Shown in pieces: positions 33,584 to 42,738 of a stretch of 58,409 nt of DNA. Position numbers and translations under genes: made by a program. Source of the stretch: Pseudomonadota bacterium (GTDB lineage: Bacteria > Pseudomonadota > Alphaproteobacteria > Rickettsiales > SXRF01); assembly GCA_028873525.1 (NCBI GenBank), contig JAGWIM010000003.1, positions 1 through 58,409 on the forward strand. Direction: 5' to 3'. The notes under the pieces are model-generated. The model saw nothing but the letters and a program-made list of their open reading frames with translations. It was not told the DNA's origin and searched no databases. How positions within the stretch are numbered: the first letter of the stretch is position 1; every line of letters begins with the position of its first letter.

Positions 33584-35446
33584 ATGCACCCTTACCGAAC
33601 TCATACCTGCAACCAACTCAATAGAAAATTCCTTGAGTCTCCTCCTCTGACAGCGGAGGTAAAACTCTCCGGTTGGGTGCATCGTAAGCGCGATCATGGC
33701 AATTTGCTCTTTATTGACCTGCGCGATCATTATGGCATTACGCAGTTGGTGGTAGATCGTTCAGATCATGCGGCTGATGAAGATAAGCTTATCGAAGACT
33801 TGCAAGCACTACCTCTTGAAAGCGTCATCACCGTCACAGGTACTGTTGTGAACCGCACACCTGACACCATCAACAAAGACTTGCCAACAGGTGATATAGA
33901 AGTTGTCATTGAGAGTTTCGTTCTCGAATCCGCCGCCGAATCGCTGCCGCTGCAAATCAACGCCGAGCGCGATCAACCGGAAGAAACACGGCTCAAATAC
34001 CGCTTTTTGGATTTACGTCGTGAGAAAATTCACAAAAATATTATGCTGCGCTCGCAGGTGATTTCTTCGCTTCGCCGCCGCATGACCGACGCCGGTTTCA
34101 ACGAGTTCCAGACGCCGATTCTGACCGCCAGTTCGCCCGAGGGCGCGCGCGATTACCTGGTGCCTTCGCGTATTCATCCCGGCAAGTTTTATGCGCTCCC
34201 TCAGGCGCCGCAGCAGTTCAAGCAACTCTTGATGGTGTCGGGCTTCGATAGGTACTTTCAGATTGCGCCCTGCTTCCGCGACGAGGATGGCCGCGCCGAC
34301 CGCAGCCCGGGCGAGTTCTACCAGCTTGACATTGAGATGAGCTTTGTGACGCAGGAGGATGTATTTGCAGCGATTGAGCCGATGCTGGAAGGCGTATTCA
34401 AGGAATTCGGCGGTGATAAAAAAGTCACGCCCGCGCCGTTCCCGCGCATGACCTATAAGGATGCGATGCTGAAATACGGCACGGATAAGCCGGATTTGCG
34501 GAATCCGCTGGAGATTGTGGATGTGACGGAGGAATTCAAGGATCCGTCGGTGACGTTCAACGCATTCAAGGGAAAAACGGTGCGTGCGATTCCGGCGCCC
34601 GGCACGGCCACGCAGCCGCGCAGCTTCTTCGACAAATTAAACGACTGGGCCAGGGAAGAAGGCGCACCTGGTCTGGGTTATATTACGTTTGAAATACCAG
34701 CGGTAAATACCGCCGATGGAAAGGTGGAAGGAAATTTAACAGCTAAAGGTCCAATTGCTAAATTTATTCCTTTTCCAATTCAAAAAAAGATTGCAGAAAA
34801 AGTTGGAGTTAAGGAAGGCGACACGGTGTTTTTCTCCGCCAGCGAAAAAGAACTCGACGCTGCGAAGCTCGCGGGCAAAGCCCGCATCAAGCTCGGCGAC
34901 GAACTCGACCTCCTCGAACAAGGCGTGTTCAAGTTCGTGTGGGTGGTGGATTTCCCGTATTTCGAGTTCGACGAGGAAGAAAAGAAAATCATCTTCTCAC
35001 ATAATCCGTTCTCGATGCCGCAGGGCGGGATGGAAGCGCTCACCAGCAAAGAGCCGCTGGAGATTCTCGCCTATCAGTATGACATCGTCTGCAACGGGGT
35101 GGAACTGTCGAGCGGCGCGATTCGCAATCACAAGCCGGAGATCATGTACAAGGCGTTTTCCATCGCCGGATACCCGCCGGGGTTTGTTGATAGTAAATTC
35201 GGCGGCATGATCTCGGCCTTCAGGTTCGGCGCGCCGCCGCACGGCGGGTTGGCGCCGGGCGTAGACCGCATGGTGATGCTGCTGGCCGATGAGCCGAACA
35301 TCCGCGAAGTCATCGCCTTCCCGATGAACCAGAAGGCCGAGGACCTGCTGATGCAGGCGCCTTCGCCGGTCGATGAAAAGCAACTGCGCGAGTTGCATTT
35401 GCAGCTAAGCCCGAAGGCGAAGCAATTGCTGGCGGAGGAGACATAA
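33584..35446 (+). CDS. aspS: aspartyl-tRNA(Asx) synthetase
   Basis: [13 protein letters not shown]...[60 protein letters not shown]. Confidence 0.97.
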   Translation: MHPYRTHTCNQLNRKFLESPPLTAEVKLSGWVHRKRDHGNLLFIDLRDHYGITQLVVDRSDHAADEDKLIEDLQALPLESVITVTGTVVNRTPDTINKDLPTGDIEVVIESFVLESAAESLPLQINAERDQPEETRLKYRFLDLRREKIHKNIMLRSQVISSLRRRMTDAGFNEFQTPILTASSPEGARDYLVPSRIHPGKFYALPQAPQQFKQLLMVSGFDRYFQIAPCFRDEDGRADRSPGEFYQLDIEMSFVTQEDVFAAIEPMLEGVFKEFGGDKKVTPAPFPRMTYKDAMLKYGTDKPDLRNPLEIVDVTEEFKDPSVTFNAFKGKTVRAIPAPGTATQPRSFFDKLNDWAREEGAPGLGYITFEIPAVNTADGKVEGNLTAKGPIAKFIPFPIQKKIAEKVGVKEGDTVFFSASEKELDAAKLAGKARIKLGDELDLLEQGVFKFVWVVDFPYFEFDEEEKKIIFSHNPFSMPQGGMEALTSKEPLEILAYQYDIVCNGVELSSGAIRNHKPEIMYKAFSIAGYPPGFVDSKFGGMISAFRFGAPPHGGLAPGVDRMVMLLADEPNIREVIAFPMNQKAEDLLMQAPSPVDEKQLRELHLQLSPKAKQLLAEET

Positions 35447-35466
35447 ATGTAAAAGGAGTAACAGTT

Positions 35467-35829
35467 ATGTTGGTTGATTTTTATACTGATAAGAAAATTA
35501 CCTCTGTGCCTTACCAAAGGGACTACGATTGTTGGATGTCTCGGTTAACCGAGGATGAAAAGCAAACTATCCGGCAGACCTTGAATAGTTTGATCGACGG
35601 TGACGAGATTCATACCGCTGGATGGATGCCGGGCAGAGATTGGACTGGCACCCCTTTTCAACCGATATACGAAAAAGCTACTAAACGGAATATTGGGTTG
35701 GCTGCCAAATGCTTTGGTTTGGTGGTATGGGAAGTGTTTATGAAGCGTTCGGAAAAATGGCGTACCGGACGATTTGAGAAAAATGGAGAACCCATTGGTA
35801 GTCTGACATATTTTCGTGTACGGCAATGA
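35467..35829 (+). CDS. hypothetical protein
   Basis: 120 aa ORF with an AAAGGAG SD-like site upstream; AT-richer than neighbours. Confidence 0.55.
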   Translation: MLVDFYTDKKITSVPYQRDYDCWMSRLTEDEKQTIRQTLNSLIDGDEIHTAGWMPGRDWTGTPFQPIYEKATKRNIGLAAKCFGLVVWEVFMKRSEKWRTGRFEKNGEPIGSLTYFRVRQ

Positions 35830-36641
35830 TAATTAAGGTAGCCCTCGTCCAGCTTACAAGCACTGCCGATATGGCGGAGAATATCGCCGGAATTGAGGCG
35901 TTTGTCGCCAAGGCAGCAGGACAGGGGGCGGAGTTGGTCGCGCTGCCGGAGAATGCATTTTACATGCGCGCCGAAGGAGAGGCGCCCGCGCCGCGCTATA
36001 CGCAGGAAGAACATCCGGGTGTTGTAGCCTCGGCGAAAATGGCCAGGCAACGTGGGATTTGGTTGTTGGCGGGGTCGGTGGCGGTCATTGGGAAATCGGT
36101 AGATCATAAAACCTACAATCGCTCGCTTTTATTCAATCCTGAAGGAAGAATCGCCGCGCAGTATGACAAGATTCACCTGTTCGATGTCGATGTCGGCGAC
36201 GGGCAAGCGTATAAGGAATCGGCAAAAATGCTGCCGGGTGAGAAGGCGGTGGTGGCTGAATTGCCATGGTGCAGGCTGGGCATGACCATCTGCTACGACC
36301 TGCGTTTTCCGCAGCTATACCGCGCGCTGGCAAAAGCGGGCGCGCAGATACTCGCCGTGCCGTCGGCCTTCACGCAAACCACCGGTGAAGCACACTGGCA
36401 TGTGCTGCTGCGCGCGCGCGCCATTGAGAACGCCTGTTTTGTTATTGCGCCCGCGCAGACCGGCACGCATCCGGGTGGCCGCAAAACTTACGGCCATTCG
36501 CTGGTCGTCGATCCGTGGGGGAAAGTCCTGGCCGATGGCGGCACGGAAGAAGGCGTCATCCTGGCGGAGGTTGATTTGGATGAGGTCGGGCGCGTACGGG
36601 CGAAGCTGCCGAGTCTGGAGCATGACAGGGAATTTCAATAG
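35826..36641 (+). CDS. carbon-nitrogen hydrolase (nitrilase superfamily)
   Basis: KVALVQLTSTADMAENI; YDKIHLFDVDVGDG; GMTICYDLRFPQLYRALAKAGAQ. Confidence 0.93.
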   Translation: MIIKVALVQLTSTADMAENIAGIEAFVAKAAGQGAELVALPENAFYMRAEGEAPAPRYTQEEHPGVVASAKMARQRGIWLLAGSVAVIGKSVDHKTYNRSLLFNPEGRIAAQYDKIHLFDVDVGDGQAYKESAKMLPGEKAVVAELPWCRLGMTICYDLRFPQLYRALAKAGAQILAVPSAFTQTTGEAHWHVLLRARAIENACFVIAPAQTGTHPGGRKTYGHSLVVDPWGKVLADGGTEEGVILAEVDLDEVGRVRAKLPSLEHDREFQ

Positions 36642-36646
36642 CACTC

Positions 36647-37294
36647 TTATTTGCTATTTGATGCACCGGTACGGAAAGCGATTGCTCTGCTAATCACTTC
36701 CTCAGGGAAATTACTTTCCTTTAATACAGCACTAAACTCATCAAAAGAATATCTCGCATATTTACCACATATATTCCTGACCTGTAGCTCTACAGCAGCA
36801 GCTTGTGCCACTTTTGCAAACGCATCATCTGCTACGATAGAAAACCCACCATGATGCTTGACAAAGTATCCTGGTGCTAAGTACCGGCCATTGGGTTGGT
36901 CACTACTGGGAATCTCAGTAGGAACTAATTGTAACTGTGCTACGGCATCACAATCCGGTAACGCTCTTTTTAAAAGAATTTTAGCAGATTCGGGGCCAAT
37001 CTGACCATCGTTATGTCGGCCGTTGTGGCTTACGCTCAATGCAATTTTATCATCGTTGATGTAGGTATGCAGTAATTCAACAGGCTTAAAGTCGCTTTTT
37101 GAGGTTGCATTATGTTCTAATGCAATAAGTTCGGCTATGGGACCAGCAAGGGCAATACAAGCCTCATTATCCTTCCTTATTAAATCATCAAGTTTCTGCT
37201 CCCGAATTTCGTCTTGTTTTGCCCGTGCTTGAGCGGCAGCAATATGAGATTCTCTTTCTTGAAGTATATGTTGTTTGGCCATGTCTTTCTCCAT
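36647..37294 (-). CDS. hypothetical protein
   Basis: 215 aa ORF; AT-richer; coiled-coil-like N-terminus. Confidence 0.6.
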   Translation of the reverse strand: MEKDMAKQHILQERESHIAAAQARAKQDEIREQKLDDLIRKDNEACIALAGPIAELIALEHNATSKSDFKPVELLHTYINDDKIALSVSHNGRHNDGQIGPESAKILLKRALPDCDAVAQLQLVPTEIPSSDQPNGRYLAPGYFVKHHGGFSIVADDAFAKVAQAAAVELQVRNICGKYARYSFDEFSAVLKESNFPEEVISRAIAFRTGASNSK

Positions 37295-37375
37295 TACATG
37301 TTGTTATTGTAGCATAACACAGCAAAACAATTACAAATGTGAAGATTTTATGACATTTTTAACCATCTGAAAATT

Positions 37376-38209
37376 TTAAACTTTTTCCCCCGCCACCATA
37401 TAATTTACGCCCAAATCCTTTGCATCTACTCGCCATTGGCCGTCCAGCGGATTAAAAACCATCCCGGTCATTTCGGTGATTTCGATATTATTGCGCCGCA
37501 ACGCATTCACCAACTCGTGCGGGCGCAGGAATTTCTTCCAGTCATGTGTGCCGCGCGGCAGCCAGCGCAACACATATTCGGCGCCGACGATGGCCAGCGC
37601 AAAAGATTTAGCCGTGCGGTTGAGCGTCGAATAAAATATCAGGCCGCCGGGCTTGACCAGCGCCGCGCTCGCAGCCACGAACGCTTCCACATCGGCGACG
37701 TGCTCAATGATCTCGAGGGCGAGAACGATATCGAAAGGAAGTGGAAAGTGGGAGGTGGAAGGTGAATGGTGCGCCGGTTTTTTTTCACCGTCCACTTTCC
37801 AGCGTCCACCGTCCACCATTTCCTCCGCGGTGGTGCATATATAATCAACCTCCAGCCCGGCCTGTCTGGCATGAAGTTTGGCGGCGGCGATGTTTTCCGC
37901 CGAAGCATCAATGCCGGTAACTTCCGCGCCCAGCCGCGCCATCGGTTCGCAGATGAGGCCGCCGCCGCAACCGATGTCCAGAAGGCGGATGCCTTCCAGA
38001 ATTGGCAGTCGGCAATTATCGGTTGTCAATTTTTTTACTGATAACCGTGAACCATCGACTGGTAACTGATTCAATATATATTGAATCCGCACCGGGTTCA
38101 TCCGGTGCAGCGGCGCAAACGCGCCGTGCTCGTCCCACCACTGGTCGGCCAGCCGCGAGAATTTATCGACTTCCACGGCGTCAACGGTTGTATTGTGCGG
38201 TCGTTTCAT
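37376..38209 (-). CDS. ubiG: ubiquinone biosynthesis O-methyltransferase with two in-frame repeat-derived inserts
   Basis: TVDAVEVDKFSRLADQWWDEHGAFAPLHRMNPVRIQYI; LLDIGCGGGLICEPMARLGAEVTGIDAS. Confidence 0.93.
   Translation of the reverse strand: MKRPHNTTVDAVEVDKFSRLADQWWDEHGAFAPLHRMNPVRIQYILNQLPVDGSRLSVKKLTTDNCRLPILEGIRLLDIGCGGGLICEPMARLGAEVTGIDASAENIAAAKLHARQAGLEVDYICTTAEEMVDGGRWKVDGEKKPAHHSPSTSHFPLPFDIVLALEIIEHVADVEAFVAASAALVKPGGLIFYSTLNRTAKSFALAIVGAEYVLRWLPRGTHDWKKFLRPHELVNALRRNNIEITEMTGMVFNPLDGQWRVDAKDLGVNYMVAGEKV
37741..37816. repeat. tandem-arm palindromic element (F3) inside ubiG
   Basis: gtggaaagtgggaggtggaaggtga ... tcaccgtccactttccagcgtccaccgtccac. Confidence 0.85.
38004..38070. 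repeat. tandem-arm palindromic element (F3) inside ubiG, same family as 4881-4946
   Basis: ggcagtcggcaattatcggttgtcaa ... actgataaccgtgaaccatcgactggtaactg. Confidence 0.8.
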
Positions 38210-38245
38210 TTACCTTATCCCTAAGGGAGGGAGGTATTGTAGCGC

Positions 38246-39268
38246 ATGGTTTTGCAAAAGCCGAACGCAAAAAAAACATCGCTGGAGCAATGGGCGCAAG
38301 ATATGGGCGACGGGGTGATGCGCTGGCTGATCGGCCTGACTAGGCACTGGTCAAAGCGCCGTGACATTCTGCGCAACAATTATCGGCTTGGCCATCATTA
38401 CCTCAAGCTTGGCAAGACCAGTGACGCCGTGCTGCGCTTTAAAATAGTCACCTGGATGGACCCGATGCGTCCTGACGGCTGGTATTTTCTCGGTTGCAGC
38501 ACTCTGGCGCACGGTGACCGCGTTGCCGCCGTCTCCGCGTTCACACAGGCATTACGGATTAAGCCGGACTATGAAGAAGCGGCCTATATGCTGGCGATTG
38601 CCAGCGGCAAGGATATGCCGGCGGAGGCGTTGCCGAAGAAAATGCCGGTATCGCTGGCGCAGGGACATTTCGAGGAAATTGCGCCGGGTTTCACCCGTGA
38701 GCAGATCGAGGTTTATCAATATCGCGGTCATACGCTGCTGGCCGAAGCGGTGCGCGCTGCTCTCGTCCCAGGGCGCATCGATCATGTTGTGCTCGAACCC
38801 GGCGTCGGCAGCGGATTATGTGGCGCGTTGCTTCGTGATGTCAGCGCACACCTCACCGGCGTCGATTTTTCGGCGGCCATGTTGACTGAAGCGGTAAAGT
38901 TGCAGGATGCGCAGGGAAAAAAAACCTATGACGCATTGATCAACAGAGAGATACACGAATTTTTGCCGGATATGGCAGATGACGCTTTTGATGTCGTACT
39001 GGCGGCAGGTCTGATCAGTTATGTCGGCGAGGCAGACGCGCTGGTTGCACAGGTGGCACGCGTACTGAAACCAGGCGGGCTATTCGCCTTCACCGCCGAT
39101 GCAATGGACGGGCAGGGCTTTCAGCTCGATACCGCTGCCGGACGCTTTTGCTTCTCCAGGTCATATCTGGAAGGGTTGGCGGCCAATAACAGGCTGACGG
39201 TGCTTAGATTTGAGGAAGCCGAAATCTACCCGGAATATAAGGCGTGGCTGTGTGTCTTCCGTAAATAG
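38246..39268 (+). CDS. TPR-containing class I SAM methyltransferase
   Basis: TPR-like N-terminus; VLEPGVGSGLCGALLRDVSAHLTGVDFSAAML. Confidence 0.82.
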   Translation: MVLQKPNAKKTSLEQWAQDMGDGVMRWLIGLTRHWSKRRDILRNNYRLGHHYLKLGKTSDAVLRFKIVTWMDPMRPDGWYFLGCSTLAHGDRVAAVSAFTQALRIKPDYEEAAYMLAIASGKDMPAEALPKKMPVSLAQGHFEEIAPGFTREQIEVYQYRGHTLLAEAVRAALVPGRIDHVVLEPGVGSGLCGALLRDVSAHLTGVDFSAAMLTEAVKLQDAQGKKTYDALINREIHEFLPDMADDAFDVVLAAGLISYVGEADALVAQVARVLKPGGLFAFTADAMDGQGFQLDTAAGRFCFSRSYLEGLAANNRLTVLRFEEAEIYPEYKAWLCVFRK

Positions 39269-39713
39269 CCGGTTTACCATCCGCTTCGCCACAGAAGAAG
39301 ATGCGGGAACGCTTACTAAAATACATCAGGAGTGTTTCATAACTTACTGGAATAAAGAAGCATTTAGTAATTTTTTTTCGGTACAAAATACTTTTGCGTT
39401 TCTGGCGGAGGCGCCTGATCCTGATGGCATGATAGTCTTTCGCGTGTATCCGGATGAGGCTGAAGTCATCACGTTGGCAGTGCGGCCTGCGCGGCGCAGG
39501 CAGGGCATCGGCCGGGCGCTGCTGACAAAAGCCATGAACGGGGCGAAAAACTTCGGTGCGCGGGCGATGTTCCTTGATGTCGAGGATGGTAACAATGCGG
39601 CGCTTACGCTATATGAATCTTATGGATTTACGCAGATAAACCGCCGCAGGCAATATTACCGCCACAAGGACGGAAGCTACACGGATGCGCTTGTATTACG
39701 GGAGAAATTATAA
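39252..39713 (+). CDS. GNAT acetyltransferase (RimI-like), GTG start proposed
   Basis: VITLAVRPARRRQGIGRALLTKAM; LDVEDGNNAALTLYESYGF. Confidence 0.82.
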   Translation: MSSVNSRFTIRFATEEDAGTLTKIHQECFITYWNKEAFSNFFSVQNTFAFLAEAPDPDGMIVFRVYPDEAEVITLAVRPARRRQGIGRALLTKAMNGAKNFGARAMFLDVEDGNNAALTLYESYGFTQINRRRQYYRHKDGSYTDALVLREKL

Positions 39714-39783
39714 TAGTGCTTAATGCCCGGTGCTTGGTGTGCAGAAAAAACTTTCAAACCAAAGCATCAGGTACCAGGTACTA
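39714..39783. repeat. tandem-arm palindromic element filling the whole GNAT-lysC spacer
   Basis: tagtgcttaatgcccggtgcttggt ... accaaagcatcaggtaccaggtacta. Confidence 0.8.
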
Positions 39784-39786
39784 AAA

Positions 39787-41016
39787 ATGGCGTTGATTGT
39801 ACAGAAATTCGGCGGCACGTCGGTAGGCGATATCGAGCGCATAAAAAACGTCGCCTGCAAAGTCAAAAAAGAGCGTGACGCGGGCAACCGCGTGGCGGTC
39901 GTTGTCTCGGCGATGGCGGGCGTCACCAACCAACTCGTGGGTTATGTCGAGGCACTGTCGCCGCTCAATTCCGACGAAGCCTGGCGCGAATACGACCAGG
40001 TGGTGTCGTCCGGTGAGCAGGTGACCAGCGGTCTGCTGGCGCTGGCGCTGCATGAGATGGGTGTTCCCTCACGGTCGTTCGCCGGTGGGCAGATTCCGCT
40101 GAAGACCAACCATGTGCACGGCAAGGCGCGCATCGCTGGCATCGATGCGACGGAAATCAAAAAAGCGCTGGATGGCGGCATGGCAGCGGTCGTCGCCGGG
40201 TTCCAGGGCACGACGCCGGATGGTCGCATCGCGACGCTGGGGCGCGGCGGCTCCGATACCTCGGCGGTGGCGCTGGCGGCGGCGCTGAAGGCCGACCGCT
40301 GCGATATTTACACCGACGTGGATGGGGTTTATACCACTGATCCGCGCCTGGTCGAGGGTGCGCGCAAGCTTGATAAAATCACCTGCGAGGAAATGCTGGA
40401 GCTGGCGTCGCTCGGGGCGAAAGTATTGCAGACGCGCTCGGTTGAGATGGCGATGAATCATGGCGTGGTGGTGCAGGTGCGCTCCAGCTTCGCCGACACG
40501 CCCGGAACGTATCTGGTCAATGAGGAGGACATCGTGGAACAAAAGAAAATCACCGGCATCGCCTACAGCCGCGACGAGGCGCGTGTCACCTTAACCGGCG
40601 TCCCGGACAAGCCGGGCGTGGCAGCGGCGATTTTCGGTCCGCTGGCTGACGCCAACATCAACGTCGACATGATCGTCCAGAACGTCGATGAGATCGGCCG
40701 CGTGACCGATATGACGTTTACCGTGAATAAGACTGACCTGGAACGCGCCGTCGCCGCACTCCAAAAAGCCCGTCCGGTGCTGCAATACAAGGAGATGAAC
40801 GCCGATAAAAACGTTGCCAAAATTTCGGTGGTGGGTGTAGGGATGCGCTCGCACGCGGGTGTTGCGCTCGATATGTTCAAAACTCTCGCCGAAAAAAACA
40901 TCAATATCCTCGTCATCTCGACGTCGGAAATAAAAATCAGCGTGCTGATCGCCGAGGAATACACCGAGCTGGCGGTAAGAGCATTACATGCGGCGTTTGA
41001 ATTGGAGAAGGCGTAG
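39787..41016 (+). CDS. lysC: aspartate kinase
   Basis: MALIVQKFGGTSVGDIERIKNVA; FTVNKTDL ACT region; start moved from 39730. Confidence 0.96.
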   Translation: MALIVQKFGGTSVGDIERIKNVACKVKKERDAGNRVAVVVSAMAGVTNQLVGYVEALSPLNSDEAWREYDQVVSSGEQVTSGLLALALHEMGVPSRSFAGGQIPLKTNHVHGKARIAGIDATEIKKALDGGMAAVVAGFQGTTPDGRIATLGRGGSDTSAVALAAALKADRCDIYTDVDGVYTTDPRLVEGARKLDKITCEEMLELASLGAKVLQTRSVEMAMNHGVVVQVRSSFADTPGTYLVNEEDIVEQKKITGIAYSRDEARVTLTGVPDKPGVAAAIFGPLADANINVDMIVQNVDEIGRVTDMTFTVNKTDLERAVAALQKARPVLQYKEMNADKNVAKISVVGVGMRSHAGVALDMFKTLAEKNINILVISTSEIKISVLIAEEYTELAVRALHAAFELEKA

Positions 41017-41017
41017 T

Positions 41018-41050
41018 CTCGTGGCACGCGAAGCGTGAGCACGGGATCCG
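41018..41050. repeat. short palindrome in the lysC/nitronate monooxygenase spacer
   Basis: tcgtggcacgcgaagcgtgagcacggga. Confidence 0.55.
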
Positions 41051-41060
41051 CACAAAATCT

Positions 41061-42149
41061 ATGACATCATTACAGGACAAAATTACAGGAGAATCCTGCG
41101 CTGGCGCTCCGCGCTCCGCAGGATTGAAAAGCCTCTGGTCTCGCGGCATCGATTTCTTCGGCTGCGAATACGCCATCATGGGCGGGGCGATGTCGTGGGT
41201 GTCGGAGCGCAACTTGGTTGCAGCGCTGTCGAACGCCGGGGCGTTCGGCGTCATTGCCTGCAGCGCCATGACGCCGGAATTGCTCGATAAGGAAATTACG
41301 GAGACGAAGAAGCTGCTTACTTCTCCCTCCCACAAGGGAGGAGGGGATAAGAGGTCTTTCGGCGTCAACCTCATCATCATGCACCCGAAAATGGACGAGC
41401 TGATCGAAGTGTGCAAAAAACACTATGTGTCGCATGTGGTGCTGGCCGGTGGCATTCCGAAGGATAGCTGGATCAAGGCCATCAAAGCATACGGCGCGAA
41501 GGTCATCTGCTTTGCGCCCTCGGCTATTATCGCGCGCAAACTCATCCGCCTCGGCGCCGATGCCATCGTCATCGAGGGAATGGAGGCGGGTGGCCATATC
41601 GGGCCGGTGTCCACCTCGGTGCTGGCGCAGGAGATTCTACCGGTCATCCGCGAAGTGCCGGTGTTTGTGGCCGGCGGCATCGGGCGCGGCGAGGCGATGG
41701 CGGCGTACCTGGAAATGGGCGCGTCCGGCGTGCAGCTTGGCACGCGGTTTGTCTGCGCCACCGAATCCATCGCCCATGCGAAATTCAAAGAGGCCTTCAT
41801 CCGCGCGGCCGCGCGCGACGCGCAGCCCTCGGTGCAGCTTGACCCGGATTTCCCGGTGATTCCGGTGCGCGCCGTCGTCAACAAGGCGACCGATGCGTTT
41901 GCGCGGATGCAGTATGAAGTCATCGCCGAATTCCGCGGCGGCAAGATCGACAAGAAAGAAGCGCAGCTTAAAATCGAGCATTTCTGGGCGGGAGCGCTCC
42001 GTCGCGCCGTCATTGACGGCGATGTCGAGCATGGCTCGGTCATGGCCGGACAGAGCGTTGGTATGGTGATAAAAATTCAGCCGCTTAAGGAAATCCTGGA
42101 GGAGCTGATCGGGCAGGCGGAAGCCTATCTCGACGCCCACCGATCATGA
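41061..42149 (+). CDS. nitronate monooxygenase family protein with repeat-derived inserts
   Basis: EYAIMGGAMSWVSERNLVAALSNAG; VIEGMEAGGHIG; GGIGRGEAMAAYLEMGASGVQLGTRF. Confidence 0.9.
   Translation: MTSLQDKITGESCAGAPRSAGLKSLWSRGIDFFGCEYAIMGGAMSWVSERNLVAALSNAGAFGVIACSAMTPELLDKEITETKKLLTSPSHKGGGDKRSFGVNLIIMHPKMDELIEVCKKHYVSHVVLAGGIPKDSWIKAIKAYGAKVICFAPSAIIARKLIRLGADAIVIEGMEAGGHIGPVSTSVLAQEILPVIREVPVFVAGGIGRGEAMAAYLEMGASGVQLGTRFVCATESIAHAKFKEAFIRAAARDAQPSVQLDPDFPVIPVRAVVNKATDAFARMQYEVIAEFRGGKIDKKEAQLKIEHFWAGALRRAVIDGDVEHGSVMAGQSVGMVIKIQPLKEILEELIGQAEAYLDAHRS
41092..41125. repeat. palindrome inside the N-terminal codons of the nitronate monooxygenase gene
   Basis: AATCCTGCG ... CGCAGGATT with internal ggcgctccgcgct. 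Confidence 0.65.
41319..41356. repeat. F2 palindromic element inside the nitronate monooxygenase gene
   Basis: acttctccctcccacaagggaggaggggataagagg. Confidence 0.82.
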
Positions 42150-42736
42150 GCACGGATTCCTACAGTGACATCGGCAACCTGCTTAGCCACGCCCGCCTTG
42201 AATTTGGATTGAGCGTCGAGGAGGCCGCGCGCCGGCTGCACATCCGCACGCGCTATGTCGAAGCGCTGGAGGAGGGACGGCTGGCCGATCTGCCCGGCGT
42301 GATTTACACCAAGGGATATCTTCAGGCTTATGCCACCTTCCTCGGGTTGGACAAGGAGGAAATCCTGCGCCGGTTCGAGCAGGTGGAAAAATCGTTGGAA
42401 CATCGCGGCCTCTATTTTCCGGGCATCATGAGCCGCGAGAAAGCGCCAAGCCCGCTTATTATCTGGGGTGGGGCGTCGGCGGCGCTGGTGCTTTATTTTG
42501 CCTGGCTGCTGGTCATGCGGCCACCGCTGTCCTCGATTTCCGTGTTTGAGGCGTTCCCGGCGCCGCCGCAAGAGAGGGTGCCGGTGTCGGTTGGGACGAT
42601 GGCGGATGTGGCTTGCCTGCGCCCGCAGAAGGTATATTATCCGCCCTGTACCACGCTGCGGCACGGCTCCAGCCTGTTTTCGCTGTCGGGCCGACTGGTC
42701 ATGGCGATGCCGCCGACAACCACGCAGTTACCGTGA
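42146..42736 (+). CDS. helix-turn-helix membrane protein, RodZ-like, short
   Basis: [61 protein letters not shown] followed by one TM segment. Confidence 0.8.
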   Translation: MSTDSYSDIGNLLSHARLEFGLSVEEAARRLHIRTRYVEALEEGRLADLPGVIYTKGYLQAYATFLGLDKEEILRRFEQVEKSLEHRGLYFPGIMSREKAPSPLIIWGGASAALVLYFAWLLVMRPPLSSISVFEAFPAPPQERVPVSVGTMADVACLRPQKVYYPPCTTLRHGSSLFSLSGRLVMAMPPTTTQLP

Positions 42737-42738
42737 CG

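Noticed and set aside
33634-33660. cctcctctgacagcggagg in the aspS N-terminus as another element insert
   Set aside because: Only 4-5 bp arms and no second copy recognised in the window; too weak to claim.
38068-38087. Perfect 20-bp palindrome gattcaatatatattgaatc in ubiG
   Set aside because: It encodes the normal conserved UbiG segment RIQYILN, so it is probably coincidental coding sequence beside the real insert.
37376-38209. UbiG (and other interrupted genes) as pseudogenes
   Set aside because: Reading frames remain open on both sides with conserved motifs intact; inserts preserve frame.
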